In this document: positions 1-12,200 of the stretch, one piece after another
How the letters are laid out: each line of letters begins with the position of its first letter
Position numbering within the stretch: the stretch's first letter is position 1
The notes under the pieces: generated by a model
Told to the model about the DNA's origin: nothing
Seen by the model: only the letters and a program-made list of their open reading frames with translations
Databases searched by the model: none
NCBI GenBank assembly: GCA_009602725.1
Contig: WELB01000002.1
Coordinates: forward strand, 329,083 to 370,024
Origin: Spirogloea muscicola
Taxonomy: Eukaryota; Streptophyta; Zygnematophyceae; Spirogloeales; Spirogloeaceae
DNA: 40,942 nt
Reading direction: 5' to 3'
Translations under genes and position numbers: made by a program

Positions 1-3000
1 CGCCGCCGCCGCCAACGTCGCAGCCGCCGCCGCCGACGCTCACGCCGCCGCCACTTACGCCTTTGCTGCCGGCGCCGCAGTGCCGCGAGGCGGGCCTGAC
101 GTACCGCGGCGAGCTGCGGGCAGACGTCAACGCGCGGCTGGGCGACGACGGGCCCGTCGTGCGCCACAGCCTGAGCTTCGGCCGCCTCCCCATCATGGTC
201 AAGGTGGTCCTCAGCCCTCAAACAGACGGCTTACACTCAGAATTGACGGTGATCCAACTCCTAGGGCAAGGGTTTAGGGTTAACGTTTAGGTTAGGTTTA
301 GGGTCTAGGATTTAGGTTTAGACTGTAGGGTAGGGTTTAGGGTGTAACAGTGGAAGGTGGTTGCTCTTTGTGCTATGATTTGTTGTACTATTTGTGCTAC
401 AATTAAGTGCTCGCCGGTGTCTTACCTGAGGAGATCAGAATTCTGGATGAAAAGATTGCTGCCAGAAGGTCAAAACTGTTGTAAAAACCATTTCAGGGTC
501 CCCTCTAGGGAATCTTTAGTGTGAATTCCTAGTGGAAAGTGATTTCTACTAGGATAGGTGCTTCTGGACTAGGAAGTATTTCATCTCCAAGTGGGCAGCC
601 TCTGAGCGTCGCGGCAGCGCGGCGGCGGCGGCGCAGTCGAGCCTCTGCCACCTCCGAAACCTGAAGCAGGCCGAGCTCGTGGCGCGCAAGGAGGAGGCGC
701 ACGAGGCTGGAGGGTGCGCCCCTCCATGCTGCTGCTGCGCGCTTGCTCCATGCTTGCGGCGGCTCCGTTAGCAGGCTGTACACGCATTGCCCATCTGATT
801 GTGCTCAACCGTGTGCATGTCTACATCCCCTGCTCGCAGCTACTTCATCTGCAACGGCATCGAGCGTGTCGTGCGCCTGCTCATCCTTCCCAAGACGAAC
901 TATGTGAGCAGAATCGTGAATCCCACCAAATTATTGAAGGCTTTTGCCCTGATCTACATGTAGATGGATGCTGAGCTCCTTGATCAATAGACCCACCGAG
1001 CTTCAGCACGGAGGTTGGCGGCTAAACTGAGACTGAGTTGAGATTGAGTGCTGCTTGGCTGCCTCAGGCAATGGCGGTGGCTCGCAGCTCCTTCCTGCGC
1101 AAGGGCCTCGGCTACACGGACAAGGCTGTCCAAATTCGGTCGGCCAGCACACACCCTTGCCGCTTCTCTTGCTCCGCCGCCTCGGCCAACCCTCATGAAG
1201 CAGCTCGACTTGGTGACCGAAATCAGGCCTTTTGATAGAGGCCACAGTCCAGTCCAGTCTCAGCAATTAAGCACCCAGCAGGCTTAGAGTTTAGCGATTC
1301 AGGCCAGGACCGACTCTGACAGGGGCCAGTCGGCGGCTGCGCACCTCCACTTCCGCCTGCTGCAGGTGCGTGCGGCCGGACCAGTCAGCCGTGACCAACC
1401 GCGTCATCTACCTCGCCGACGGCAGCTCCAATCTCAACTTCTCGTGCGATGCACGCCCCTGCCACCCCTCCCAAATCCCCAGACAGATGTTGTCTGACGT
1501 TGCTGACCTGTATATAGGCACGTCTGAGCTGCATGGAGAGGCGCATGTGTCAAACTCTTGAATCGGGTCTTCAGCCAACATATACTTCGCTCTGTCAGCA
1601 GATTGCTTGACAGTTATGCATGAGCGTGCTCTGCGCAGGCTGCGGAAAAACGAGTTCTTCATCCCGGTCGGCATCATCCTCAAGGTGAGGCTCTCAATTG
1701 CAGCTCTGCGCGCTGTCCGTTGCGGTCTCACTTTTAGCTCCCTACTCTCGCGGGATCTTTTGTTGCAGTGGCTGAGCGACCAATGCCTGCCTTGACGTCC
1801 CCGCAAGGCACTCCCGGTTCCATGCTGGCCCAGGCGCTGGCCGAGGTCAGCGACCACGAGATCTACCAGCGGCTGACGGCTGTCGCGCCGGCGGATGACG
1901 GAGCCAGCGGCGTCGGCACGCACTTCGTCCGCGACCGCGCGCTCGTGGCACTCCAGCAAGCGCGTGTGCTCAACCTCTTCACGCGCACCCAGTGCCTTGC
2001 CTACCTCGGTCAGTCAAGCGAAACATAAGGCATGTTATGCTATGAGCAGTAAATAATGATCAACCCGATGGCTGCAACGCTGCCATTAGATCAATCGCTT
2101 TTCCTTCAATTTGACATGCCACGTGTATGGAGCAGTGCTCAGTGCTCACAGCTTCCGGAGGAATGACTGTGTGAGCTTACGGCAGCTGTTCATTGTGTCG
2201 TATTAGAGCTCACCCAAAGCATGGCCTTGCTTGTTGCAGGAGAGAAGTTTCGCTCCATCCTTGATGTGCCAGCGCGGCGGTCGGACGCCTGGGTAAGCCA
2301 CCTTAGGAGCTGTTAGCTGTTCGGGGCAGCCTCTATGGTCCAGACTATCAATTTCAATGCTTACTTTCAGTTCACCAGAATTCACCGCGAAACCAAGATA
2401 TTGGCTGAGGGTGCTCATTCTTCGAGCTTTCTGCCCCAACCATGGGCCTGGAGGCCCAGTGCGGAGATAAGGATGAGGCAGTCACTAGTAACTCACAGAG
2501 TACTGGGACTCTTCAATATTGATTGCATGATCTTTATTCGAGTGGTGATCTGAAAGACATCTCTATAACCGGCTGGTCTGTGGGCAGGTTGGCGACAAGT
2601 TCCTCCGGCAGTGCGTGCTTGTGCACCTGGAGAAGCCCAGCGACAAGTTCAACCTCCTCATGTGAGTGCACCTGCAGAAAGATGCAAGCTTCTCTTGCCA
2701 GCCTTCTCTGCCTGCAGTCTGTGCCCAAAGCAGAGATATGGCCCTGATTTCCTAGGTACTTGTGTTGATCAACAGCTGGATGAGCCAGGGTCAAGATGCC
2801 TTTCGCATACAATATTATATTAATCTAAGATTTAGCGTTTAGGGGCTAGAGTTAGGGGTCAGGGTTTAGCAGGAGTCACGATTACGGTTTCCACCAGACA
2901 AGGGGTGTCTGCTGCCACTCATCTCCGGGCTGCCAGTTGCACATTGACTTGTTTCTGGCATTTGGTAAGATTGACTTGTCAAAGCCTGTGTGAAGGCTGA

Positions 3001-6000
3001 GCTCCAGTAAGATGCTGGACCTTCGAATCTAGCAGCTGCTTTGATGAAGTTCCTGACATCAGAGTCGCGATTGTACATTTAATGAGACCCGCAGATTCAT
3101 GCTCCAGAAGCTGTATGCCTTTGTCGATGGCATGGCCCAGGAGGACAGCCCTGACACACTGCAACACCACGATCTGCTGACTGCCGGGGCGCTGCTCAAC
3201 ATCTTCATCAAGGTGGGCTTCTGTTACATAGACAGGATATGTGGCCTTATATCTCAAGCCTGCATGTTACTTTGATAGTATCCTTATGCACAGCTCAAGT
3301 GCTCTGCATGATATTCATCTCATTTGCAAATTCCTTCAAAGCCAGCAAATTGGAGTCGCTTTCGTGGGTTGCAGCTTTCATGCCTAGCTTTCATATGGGT
3401 TAGGATAAAGGCTTAAGATTGCCTAATATACTCGATCTGCGAAACTATTGTTCAGGAGAGGCTTCAGGAGTGGCTGGTCAAGGTGCAGGTGCTCATGCAG
3501 AAGGACGTCAAAGAGAGGCCGGCGCAAGTCAACCTCAGAGATAGTGCGTCATGCACCTTGCAAGAGAGAACCATAAGTGCTCGTGCAACTGCTATTCTCA
3601 GTGTTGAGTCTCGCTAGAGATGGTCTATCAAACCTCTAGGTTTTGATAGAGGCCCTGGTAGAGGCTGACAGCGTTTTCATCTGCATATCATTCAGGCAAT
3701 TATCTGAAAAGGACCATGGACAAGGTGGACTCCAACATCGGGCAGATGGTCACATACCTGCTCAACACTGGCAATGTCAACAGCAGGACTGGCCTGGACC
3801 TACAGCAGGTCCTCTATGTTGACAACTGATAGAAGCTACATTGTACCCACAAGACGATGTTTCTGCAGAGAAGGTCTCAATGGCAGTATGCTTGCATGTA
3901 ACATACTTGCCTACATTTCTGGGAAATATGTCAGGCAAGCTTACTATTTGCCCAATATTCAGCATGGTGATACGGAGGTTGATGGCGCCTGATCGCCTTA
4001 CCAGAATATTACATCATACTACTTTTCTTACACACAGCTCAAATCTGCAGGCCACAGGCTTCACAATTGTCGCGGAGAAGCTGAATTACCTGCGGTACCT
4101 CTCTCACTTCCGCTCTGTGCACCGAGGCGCGTTCTTTGCGACCCAGCGGACTACGAGTGTCCGGAAGCTTCTGCCAGAGTAAGTGTCACGTATTCAGTAG
4201 GCATCACGTACTTCTTAGTCAAGCACTGCAGGACCCTCGAAATTCGCATTTACAAGCATTTGCTGATGACAATTGAGGTCCTTCTGAGCCTTGCTGTCAG
4301 GTCCTGGGGCTTCATGTGCCCCGTGCACACTCCAGATGGATCGCCCTGCGGGCTTCTCAATCATCTCACCATGAATTGCCGTAAGTGGAATGTCTGACCA
4401 CTTGCCACTTAATAGCATGGTGGCTCATGCCATTTCTCATAAAAGTCCCATCTGTCTAACTGGTAGTGCCTAGTTTACCTCTCCTCAGCTCTGCCTGGTG
4501 CTCTGCAACCAATAAAAGCAAACGTCCTGATGAATGACTGCAAGGATAGCAGATGGTACTGTGCCTTCAGTTAAAGTACACAGACTGTATGACTGTGTTA
4601 CAAGCAATCTTCAATTAAGAGTTGCAAAAGCCGTTGTGGATTTCCTGCTCACCTTGTCCATTTGCTTGCGGTCCATAAAGAGGTCACTACCGACCTCAAC
4701 AGGTCCGGCGTGCCGAAGGTGGCTGAGCAGCTCCAGCGGGCCGTCCTGCGTGTGATGTCGGCCCTCGGCATGCAGCCGACAGCGTCCGGCCTGCCGCCGC
4801 AGGCTCCACCCAAGTGGCTCACAGTCGTGCTGGACGGCTGCATAATTGGCTACATGCCGACTTCAAATGCGCCCGCAGCTGTCAATCACCTCCGGACGCT
4901 CAAGGTCACGCCAGATTCTGGGGTGCGCTCCATCCTCTTATCCTGTAGCTATCTTGCTGCAGCTAGAAATCTAGACTGGAATCAGCTAGTTGGGTTTGCA
5001 AAATCTGCAATTGTAACTCCTGTGACTTCCGTTGGGTGTAACAGCGAGATGATGGTATTGTGCATGTTGACGTCGAAATTCGTCATTGTTGTGGAGATCC
5101 TAATTATAAGCAGTGTGGAGGAGCGTGTCAGTGAAAATGTCAACTAGCGATTATCAAGCTTATGAATGATTGCAGATCACCGGCTGTGCTTTTGCAGATT
5201 CCTCCTGACTTGGAGATTGGTTACGTGCCGTTCACGCACATGGGGACCTTCCCGGGGCTGTTCCTGTTCCTGACGCAGGGCCGGATGTCGCGGCCCGTCA
5301 GGCAGCTATTCAACGCGGCAGCTGACGAGCAGGCCCCCACAGAAATGATTGGGCCGCTGGAGCAGGTAGGCCTTCATAGAGGATAATCACGTTATCAGAG
5401 GCCATTGTGTAGGTGCTACTATACTAAGTGGGGTCTTTGACTAACTCAAATGCCATGGACTTTGCCCTGACTCTCAACGTCTGTGGCAATTTGGATACAA
5501 TCTCTTACAACTCTTAGGCTTGTTAACATTTTCCCCTCTATAACGACATAACCCAGTTGCTCTTGCAAGTGGCTGCTTGATGACTGCAGGTTTACATGGA
5601 AGTGAGGTGCCCCGACGGCTCAGACAACAAGGCGCCCGCTCGCTGGGAAGGTGGGGAGCTCCGGGCCTCGCACGAGGAGCTCAGTCCCATTGCCATGCTC
5701 AGCGTGGTCGCCAACCTCACACCGTGGTCGGACTTCAACCAGTCACCACGAAACATGTACCAATGCCAGGTCCATCAGCCAGCCACTCTGCTTCCGGCGA
5801 GCTCTTGCAAAACTGTGCATTTCAGTGTGTGCTACAGAATTTGCTGAGAGAGGTCTCAGCATGTCAACCGTGTAGTGCATGTCATGATAATATATGGATA
5901 TTTGACAAACTTTTGGAAGTGGGCGCTGGCAGATGGGAAAGCAGACGATGGGCATGCCTTTGCAAGCCTTTCCTTACAGGAACGACAACAAGTTATACCG

Positions 6001-8762
6001 ACTGCAAGTCAGCTATCCTCCCTGCTTTGCAATCTTTTTTCAAGTAGAAGCAGCATGAGTTTGTCCTTCTTGAGCAAATTATGGATTGGAGAACTGCCAA
6101 ATTCAGCCATAGTTTATTTGAGTATGCAAGAGTCTTTGTAGTTATGCGGTTTCGGACAGGAGTTGAGCTGTTTTGTTCTGTTACTCCTCTGTTTACTTGC
6201 AGACTCCTCAGACACCCCTTGCGAGGACAGGCGCCTGGGAGCAGTACCACATGGATGAATTCCCTACTGGCACCAATGCGGTTGTGGCTGTCCTGGCATA
6301 CACTGGGTGAGCTAAAGCTCTAAATGATGAATTGCAACAATTTCATCTTAGATCACATCTTCTGAAAGGAAGTTTGCTGAGGCCATGGTTGAATGCTTTA
6401 ATGACTGCATGGATGATAAGGCCGTGTCGTGATTGTTGGGGGTCATGCCATTGGCGGACTTCAGGTACGACATGGAGGATGCCATGATCATCAACAAGTC
6501 TTCAATGGAGCGCGGCTTTGCACACGGCCAACTGTACAAGGTAGCTGGAAATTGGGCACCGATTGAGATTCCAAGTTGAAGGCAAGTTGGTTGAAAGGCA
6601 CTTAGCGGAGTTTTATTGAAATGCTTTGACCCAGCCTATACTCTTGTTCCACATATACAGACAACGGAGATCGACCTTGGTGAGAGTCGGAAAAAGGGCG
6701 AGGGCATTACTGAGATCTTCAAGAGACCAATGGGAACTAAGGAGAGGGTAGTTGGTGCTAACCCAGCAACTCTCGGCAAGACCGTGGACGCTGATGGCCT
6801 TCCGCATATTGGACAGGTTTGTTCGTGGAATTCATTCATACACATTGTCTATACATATGATATAAAATATTCGATATCGAGCAAGACTTTGCAAGAGAAG
6901 AAACGCCATGCCAAAGCACTGTGAGGAAGAAAGGATACGGCCTCACCTCTTGTGGCTGCATCTATGCAGACTCTGAAGGAGGACGCTCCGTATTGCAGCG
7001 TTTTGAACACTCTTAGCGGAGTGGCTAAGGTGACCAAGCTCAAGGGAACTGAGAATGCTGTAGTGGACAAGGTGACTCTGGTTGGGAATGGCAAGGACGC
7101 GCTACAGAAGGTGATATAGCTTTTTCTTTGGACTGAAACGATGGGGCAATGATTCTCAACTTCGTCAGTCTTTGAGTGTATCAACTCTCACAGACACAAG
7201 AATTGCTACTAATTGACAGAAGGCACAAAGGTTGTTCGTGGAGGGCTACTGCACAGAGATAATTGATCGCATGTAACAACATACTCACATCGTGCACCTG
7301 CACCATGGTGACTGCAGGTTGCTATCCGCATGCGGCATGGAAGGAATCCGGTGATCGGCGACAAGTTCAGCAGCCGTCACGGGCAGAAGGGCGTTCTGTC
7401 ACAGCTCTGGCCGGATGTGGACATGCCCTTCTCCGTCGTGACGGGCATGCGGCCAGACATCATCATCAATCCCCATGCCTTTCCCTCGCGCATGACCATC
7501 GGCATGCTTGTTGAGTCCATGGCTGCCAAGGTCCGCCCCTGTGCCCTTAGCTTCTCTGACATCCGCCGATCACACCAAGGAACTGGGTAATAAATGCATA
7601 TAAGGGGCATTCTTATGATGAACATTGCGTGTCCGCGCGTTATGGTCAAGGGCGATACAAGAGCATCCTCATCAAGAAACTTACGCAGTCAGCTATGCAT
7701 GTTGCAGTTGTTTAGCTCTGTCAGGAACAACTCGTGTTTATGTCTGGGCCCAGCTGACGCTTTGAATGCTGTAACCATGATCACCATTACAGGCTGGAGC
7801 TTTGCACGGCCAGTTTGTGGATGCCACGCCATTTCGGGGCTGTCTGGAGGGAGGCATCGGAACAAACACTTCGGTTTTCAAGTCAAAGCAGAATGTTGTC
7901 GAACGGATGCCCAGCGAGCGCCACACGGGTGATGTTGAGAATGAGGAGGGCAGGTCATCGGTGATGGAGATTGCTGGCAGAAAGCTCGTGGAGAAGGGCT
8001 TCAGCCGCCACGGCACCGAGGTCATGTGCAGCGGCGTGCTGGGGATGGAGCTCACGTGCGAGATCTACATCGGCGTCGTCTACTACCAGCGTCTACGGCA
8101 CATGGTGTCTGACAAGTTCCAGGTAAGGTGCAATTAGTGAAAGTAATGATGCTCATCAGCCTCAAATATCTAGTGGCGCTAATCAGCCTCAATGCTGCTG
8201 GGTCATAGGCGACCAGCAATTGCATAAATCTGTGTATCATATACAGATTACCATGGGCCAGATTAAGGGTTATGCACAATGATGGAGCATTAGCTTGACC
8301 ATGTCTGCTGGCCAGTCCCTTGGCTCTGGCTGACCAGAGCCCACTTGTGAGCTTCTCGAGCAGGTGAGGTCCACAGGGCCAGTGAATCAGCTGACGCAGC
8401 AGCCGGTCAAGGGGCGCAAGTTCGGGGGCGGCATCCGCTTTGGGGAGATGGAGCGGGACTCGCTGCTATCGCACGGCGCGGCATACCTGCTGCACGACCG
8501 CCTGCACACGTGCTCGGACTACCACATTGCGGACGTCTGCGCCGCCTGCGGGAGCCTGCTGTCGCCGACGCTCCAGCCGGCGGCGCGGGACATGGCCGGC
8601 AGCGGCGCCGCGCTGGGCGCGGTCAAGGGCCGGACTGTGGTGTGCAGCTTGTGCAAGAGTAAGCGCAGCATCGAGCGCGTGGCGATACCGTACGTCTTCC
8701 GGTACCTCGCTGCAGAGCTTGCGGCAATGAACATCAAGGTCACGCTGGGCCTCTCTCAATGA
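1..8762 (+). CDS. RPA2: RNA polymerase I second-largest subunit (RPA2/RPA135), 5' partial, 25 exons
   Basis: This subunit forms half of the Pol I active centre, which transcribes rRNA in the nucleolus. Exons: 1-203, about 577-713, 840-903, 1068-1138, 1366-about 1445, about 1614-1684, 1834-2008, 2240-2292, 2588-2661, 3095-3212, 3456-3543, 3696-3808, 4051-4178, 4301-4380, 4681-4922, 5198-5365, 5590-5769, 5933-6007, 6203-6306, 6465-6540, 6661-6816, 6970-7110, 7318-7530, 7793-8122, 8364-8762. Phases agree at all junctions except 1/2 and 5/6. Landmarks are [68 protein letters not shown] and a C-terminal CxxC...CxxC zinc ribbon ending in [18 protein letters not shown]. The last phrase and the SPRNMYQCQ context are Pol I-like rather than Pol II or III. 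Exon 1 opens with a proline-rich stretch, and the first roughly 100 residues lie upstream. A TGTAA at 9028-9032 could be the poly(A) signal. Confidence 0.95.
268..355 (+). repeat. Degenerate TTTAGGG tract in RPA2 intron 1
   Basis: The tract holds repeated GGTTTAGGG, GTTTAGG and TTAGGTTTAGGG units with point changes. It is telomere-like DNA of the plant/green-algal type and lies wholly within the intron after exon 1. Confidence 0.75.
2826..2870 (+). repeat. Short degenerate telomere-like tract in RPA2 intron 9
   Basis: Contains GATTTAGCG, GTTTAGGGG, GTTAGGGG and CAGGGTTTAG units. It is more decayed than the tract at 268-355 and also intronic. Confidence 0.55.
7318..7530 (+). other. RPA2: RPA2 exon 23: hybrid-binding signature exon
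   Basis: This phase-0 exon encodes the family signature [12 protein letters not shown], followed by [16 protein letters not shown]. In known second-largest subunits these segments line the nucleic-acid path near the active site. Key residues are intact, so the gene looks functional. Confidence 0.95.
8364..8762 (+). other. RPA2: RPA2 last exon: anchor and zinc ribbon
   Basis: The exon reads from [18 protein letters not shown] through the zinc ribbon (DVCAACGS, then VVCSLCKS) to a TGA at 8760-8762. The loop between the two cysteine pairs is alanine- and glycine-rich. Confidence 0.94.
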
Positions 8763-9164
8763 TAATGGGCTAAGACTTTGCCTAGCGGCAATGATCGTCG
8801 AGGTCAAGGTAGGCTCTCCTAGTGCTAGTAGCTTACATGTCTGCATAAGGGGCGACTCAACATTCTTTTGTTATAGCAGTCCTTTGAGGGCCGAGAATGA
8901 GAATAGTCATGTACAGAAGAGCTGTAGGTTGTGCGAGTTATTAGCTTCTGAGGTATCTTGGATAGATGCTGAGTCGGCTGTAGACCAGATGGTGGCTTTA
9001 GAGAGCCCCACATTGGATTCCAGACGATGTAAGATAGACGTCCAGGACAGAGCCCAGCAGCTCGTGGCATGTGTAGTGGAGTATTTTTGTGGACAATCTG
9101 CTGATGACTAGGTGCTACACACAGAGGTGGCACATATGGTAGACACGACCCTTTTGGACCTTTT

Positions 9165-9210
9165 CCAATCTTTTTTTGGGCTGGCCTTTCACAGCCAAGG
9201 CCTTACCTTT
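9165..9210 (-). repeat. Old hairpin-repeat copy
   Basis: A T-run followed by GGGCTGGCCTTTCACAGCC matches, in reverse, the GGCTGTGA...GCCAGCCC core found throughout the window. Confidence 0.6.
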
Positions 9211-9485
9211 TTTAACGAGCTCTTTCTTTCATTGTGGTCAGTCTGTGATTGCAGACCGTTGAGGTGAAGTATTGGCGGCCGTTGGCGGCTGATTCTTGGC
9301 GATAATCCTAAGGCATATTCCCATAAATTGTCGGCATATGTGCTTGAGATGTCTTATGAGGGCTGAGTAGGGCTGTGCTGCGAAGTGAAGGCTTTCCCGA
9401 ACGGGAGGCGATGGCTGTGAAAGAGAAATGAGCTATTTAAAAGTACAGCAATGGGCCGTGAGAAGAAGCAGCTCTTACATCCAAA

Positions 9486-9760
9486 GCTGTGAAGAGCCAG
9501 CCCATAAAGAAGTAATGAAGGTCTAAGGCAGCCGATAAGTGTAAAGACCACCAAGGGCGCCTGCTCGGCAACCCCTAGTCAGGAGCTGCAAGTCGGAAGG
9601 CTGTGAGAGACCAGCTCAGAAGAGATGAGAAGAAAACAGCTCCTCCGAATCGACAGCTGTGGCTGTGAGAGGCCAGCCCAAAGGAATGGACAAGGTCTGA
9701 AAGGGGCCGGAGGGCGCAGAAAGCAAGGTACTGAGAAAAGGGAACGAACGAAGGTTCGAA
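9486..9760 (+). repeat. Cluster of old hairpin-repeat copies
   Basis: Three cores stand in a row: GCTGTGAAGAGCCAGCCC (9486), GGCTGTGAGAGACCAGC (9599) and GGCTGTGAGAGGCCAGCCC (9661). The third continues as AATGGACAAGGTCTGAAAGG and GGCCGGAGGGCGCAGAAAGC. Between them lies GCTCGGCAACCCCTAGTCAG, a segment that recurs near 27795 and 40885. Confidence 0.65.
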
Positions 9761-10549
9761 GGGGCCGGAAGGTGTCGAGTCAGACCATTAAGTGGCTATC
9801 TATCAAGTGGCTCTCCATATTCTCTAGTCACCAGACCCTGCAGGGAGACCCCAAGCCCGGCAGCTACATTGGACATTCATCCTGTTGCAAGTTGGCCCTC
9901 TACAGCCCTTACGGCTTCTTTCATTGAGAGAGACCTGAGAAGGATAGGGCGAGTCAGGTAGTTCACTCCAGTTATTGAGATCAGTCACCTTTATTTGAGA
10001 AACTTGCATGCGGATCTCAGTCGCTGGTCCCAGAAATCGTCTGGAGCCAGTGCAAGCTGATGGTGAGCAAGCGCCAGAGCTGGCTTGCTTTGCTGGGAAC
10101 AGCAAAAAGCAAGCAACAGCAAAAAACCCGCACAAATGCCGCAGATATTGACTGCGTGAATGCTACTGGAGGAGGACAAAGGCGCCAAAGGACAGGCCGC
10201 TGAGCAGTATGCGGACGAGGCAAAGGTTGTTCCACTGCAATATCAGCTGCCGAACGCGTGCCGAACCGCCATCCAAGTCCTTGTCCATGAGCTGCGGCAT
10301 GGTGCAAGCAAGGCAGAAGCAGCAACGGCGAAGACTGTCGTCAGCTCAAGGTCTTCTACTAAAGGACGCCGAGACTTTGGTGGGGCCAACTGTGTGGTCA
10401 TGCGTAAGAGTGGATCAAGGTCTTATGGCTTGCACCAAAGAGAAAGCAAAAAGAAAAGCATTGCTTGATAGTTCCTCCCTGGAAAGTGTATGACCAAGTG
10501 GCTACCAGGAACTCAAAATGTTGCGTTTCATCGTGTCAAACTGGTCTAC

Positions 10550-11497
10550 CTCGCAGGCTTGTGTGGATTTGCTAATGTGCATCAACCGTGTCCATGTTGT
10601 CTACGGAAGGCTGCTTAAGTATGTGCTATCCTGCAGCACTTATGCATGGGAGTGCATAAGCTGCGCTCCTGAAGCAATATGCTGGTGACCTCGAAAAGCT
10701 ATGGAGATAGTCGGCACGCCAGCAAGCACACGGGGGAACTTGAAATTGATGAATGCAGGTCCAGAGACTAGAACCCATGCTCACCTCATCATGTGGCCGT
10801 TGCACTGCCAGAAGCTTTCCAATCAGTGTGCACGTTGTACTGCTAAGTATTGGGTTTGGTAGGATGGAGGTTTACAAAGGGTGAAGCTTGAGGACTAGGA
10901 CTCTGACGTTGTGGAAGAAAATCAATTGAATGTTGAGTTGAGAGTATTGAAATGGCAGCCTAACAACGAGCGCACCTGCTTATTGGTGGGGAACATGAGG
11001 CGCAGCGTGTACGGCACGCACGCCGCAATGGGCGCCGCCGCCGCGACGTAGCGCAGGCCGCCGCCGGCCAGCGCCGCTGCCAGCGCCGCCACGACGGAGA
11101 CCGCAATCATCCCAACCTGGCAACGCCGCCGCCGCCGCCGCCACCGTGAGAGCTCCGCAGCCAATTCTGGCGTAACCAACTTCCACTGATAGAAACTAAA
11201 CAGCTTTTGCAAATTACGGTTATGGCTATAAGTGACCAGCCCAAAGGAATGTACATGGTCTGAGCACAGAATGGTCAGCTTGCGCCAGCTGGTCTCGGCG
11301 CTATGCTTGCTGGTCTGCCGCACCTGGTATGGCGCACCCCGATGGTAGGTGGAGCGCCATGCCGCAAGCGCGGCGGCGGAGCCATTGTCCAGGTACGCCG
11401 GCACTGAGACGAAGGTGATGAAGGCCGACCCGCCGAAGAAGAGCGCCGACGCAGTGGCGGCAACGAGCCCGAAGAGCTGCTGCAGCGCCGCCGCCAT
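10550..11497 (-). CDS. DUF1772-like small membrane protein, 3' end unresolved
   Basis: A predicted integral membrane protein of unknown substrate; the family (DUF1772, related to anthrone-oxygenase-like proteins) has about four membrane helices. Exon 1, 11497-11324, starts at an ATG and contains LFFGGSAFITFVSVPAYLD. Exon 2, 11185-10976, has a basic run RWRRRRRRC, two hydrophobic segments and the family hallmark MFPTNKQ. Exon 3 is probably 10814-10785 (LLAVQRPHDE). Exon 4 is probably 10600-10550, with WTRLMH matching the family's W..LH motif. All junctions are phase 0 with GT-AG. The reading frame stays open through intron 1 (11186-11323), so an unspliced form would still translate. The last exon is not fixed. 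The MFPTNK motif and membrane pattern carry the assignment; exons 3-4 are inference. Confidence 0.72.
11219..11265 (+). repeat. Hairpin-repeat copy inside DUF1772 intron 1
   Basis: The plus strand reads TATAAGTGACCAGCCCAAAG then GAATGTACATGGTCTGAGC, the same order as the GCCAGCCCAAAGGAATGGACAAGGTCTGA core elsewhere. It makes up about a third of the 138-bp intron. Confidence 0.6.
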
Positions 11498-12054
11498 GGA
11501 CGCCGAGTGTGATCCTCGGTGCGAGTCTCGCCTGGCAGCTGTGGTCAGCAGCTCTGCTTCTCGAGCTTTGTTGGGTCGAGTGCAGCTTCACGAGAGCTCC
11601 ATGGCAGGTTCAGCAGAGCAACAGCAGAGCAGAGCAAGAGAGGGGGTCACTGAAGGGCTGCCGACGTCTTGGATGGCCAGCTCATTGACAAGTGTCGGGG
11701 TTATTCCAGGCGGGAGGCCGCTAATGGTTTTCTTTTGCTAAGGATGGCCGCTAAGTACTTCACTGTAGCTGCAAGTCAGTTAGTGGAAAATAACACCAAA
11801 AATCACAACAGCGCTTCCAAATTGACTGGTAGCTGTGAAAAGTTTCGTGCGTTTGGAAACAAACAAAGGCCAAATGGCCAAGTACATAGGCAAGCACATC
11901 TAGAGACATACATCACGTACAGCAGGTTGACCCGCTCAGTAACCACGGGTCAATACATAAAGTTCGCTAATTGATGCCTGAGTACTAGATGGCAGATACG
12001 GAGCCCTTCTGCCACCAACTAGAGCTCGCCCAGCTTTCTGGTGCAGAGCATTAG

Positions 12055-12200
12055 CCTGAGAGAGGCCAGCCCGAAAAGTGGACAAGGTCTGGAGGAACCG
12101 GATGGCGCAAAAAGCAAGATACTAATTGCTAAGACGGCAGCAAAGGCGCGCTCGGTAATCTCGAGTCAGTGAGTGCAAGTCAGATAGCAGTCCCTCTACC
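12055..12200 (+). repeat. Old hairpin-repeat copy with 3' extension
   Basis: GAGAGGCCAGCCCGAAAAGT and GGACAAGGTCTGGAGGAACC are followed by GGATGGCGCAAAAAGCAAG and then CTCGGTAATCTCGAGTCAG. The order matches 9661-9720 plus 9560-9590, so the repeat unit is at least about 130 bp long. Confidence 0.55.

Larger units (their letters stand above)
8763..10549. other. Intergenic region without a recognisable gene
   Basis: I see no conserved coding sequence here. It contains the RPA2 3' flank, old copies of the hairpin repeat (9165-9210, 9486-9760) and possibly the last exon of the minus-strand DUF1772 gene. One candidate for that exon is a hydrophobic stretch near 10060-10150, but its splice phase is not decided. 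Confidence 0.5.

Noticed and set aside
1408-1959. 183-codon minus-strand ORF
   Set aside because: Antisense to RPA2 exons 5-7, whose plus-strand reading matches Pol I family motifs with correct splice phases.
1-8762. Assignment as Pol II or Pol III second subunit
   Set aside because: The C-terminal [13 protein letters not shown] phrase, the SPRNMYQCQ context and the overall motif spacing fit the Pol I subunit better.
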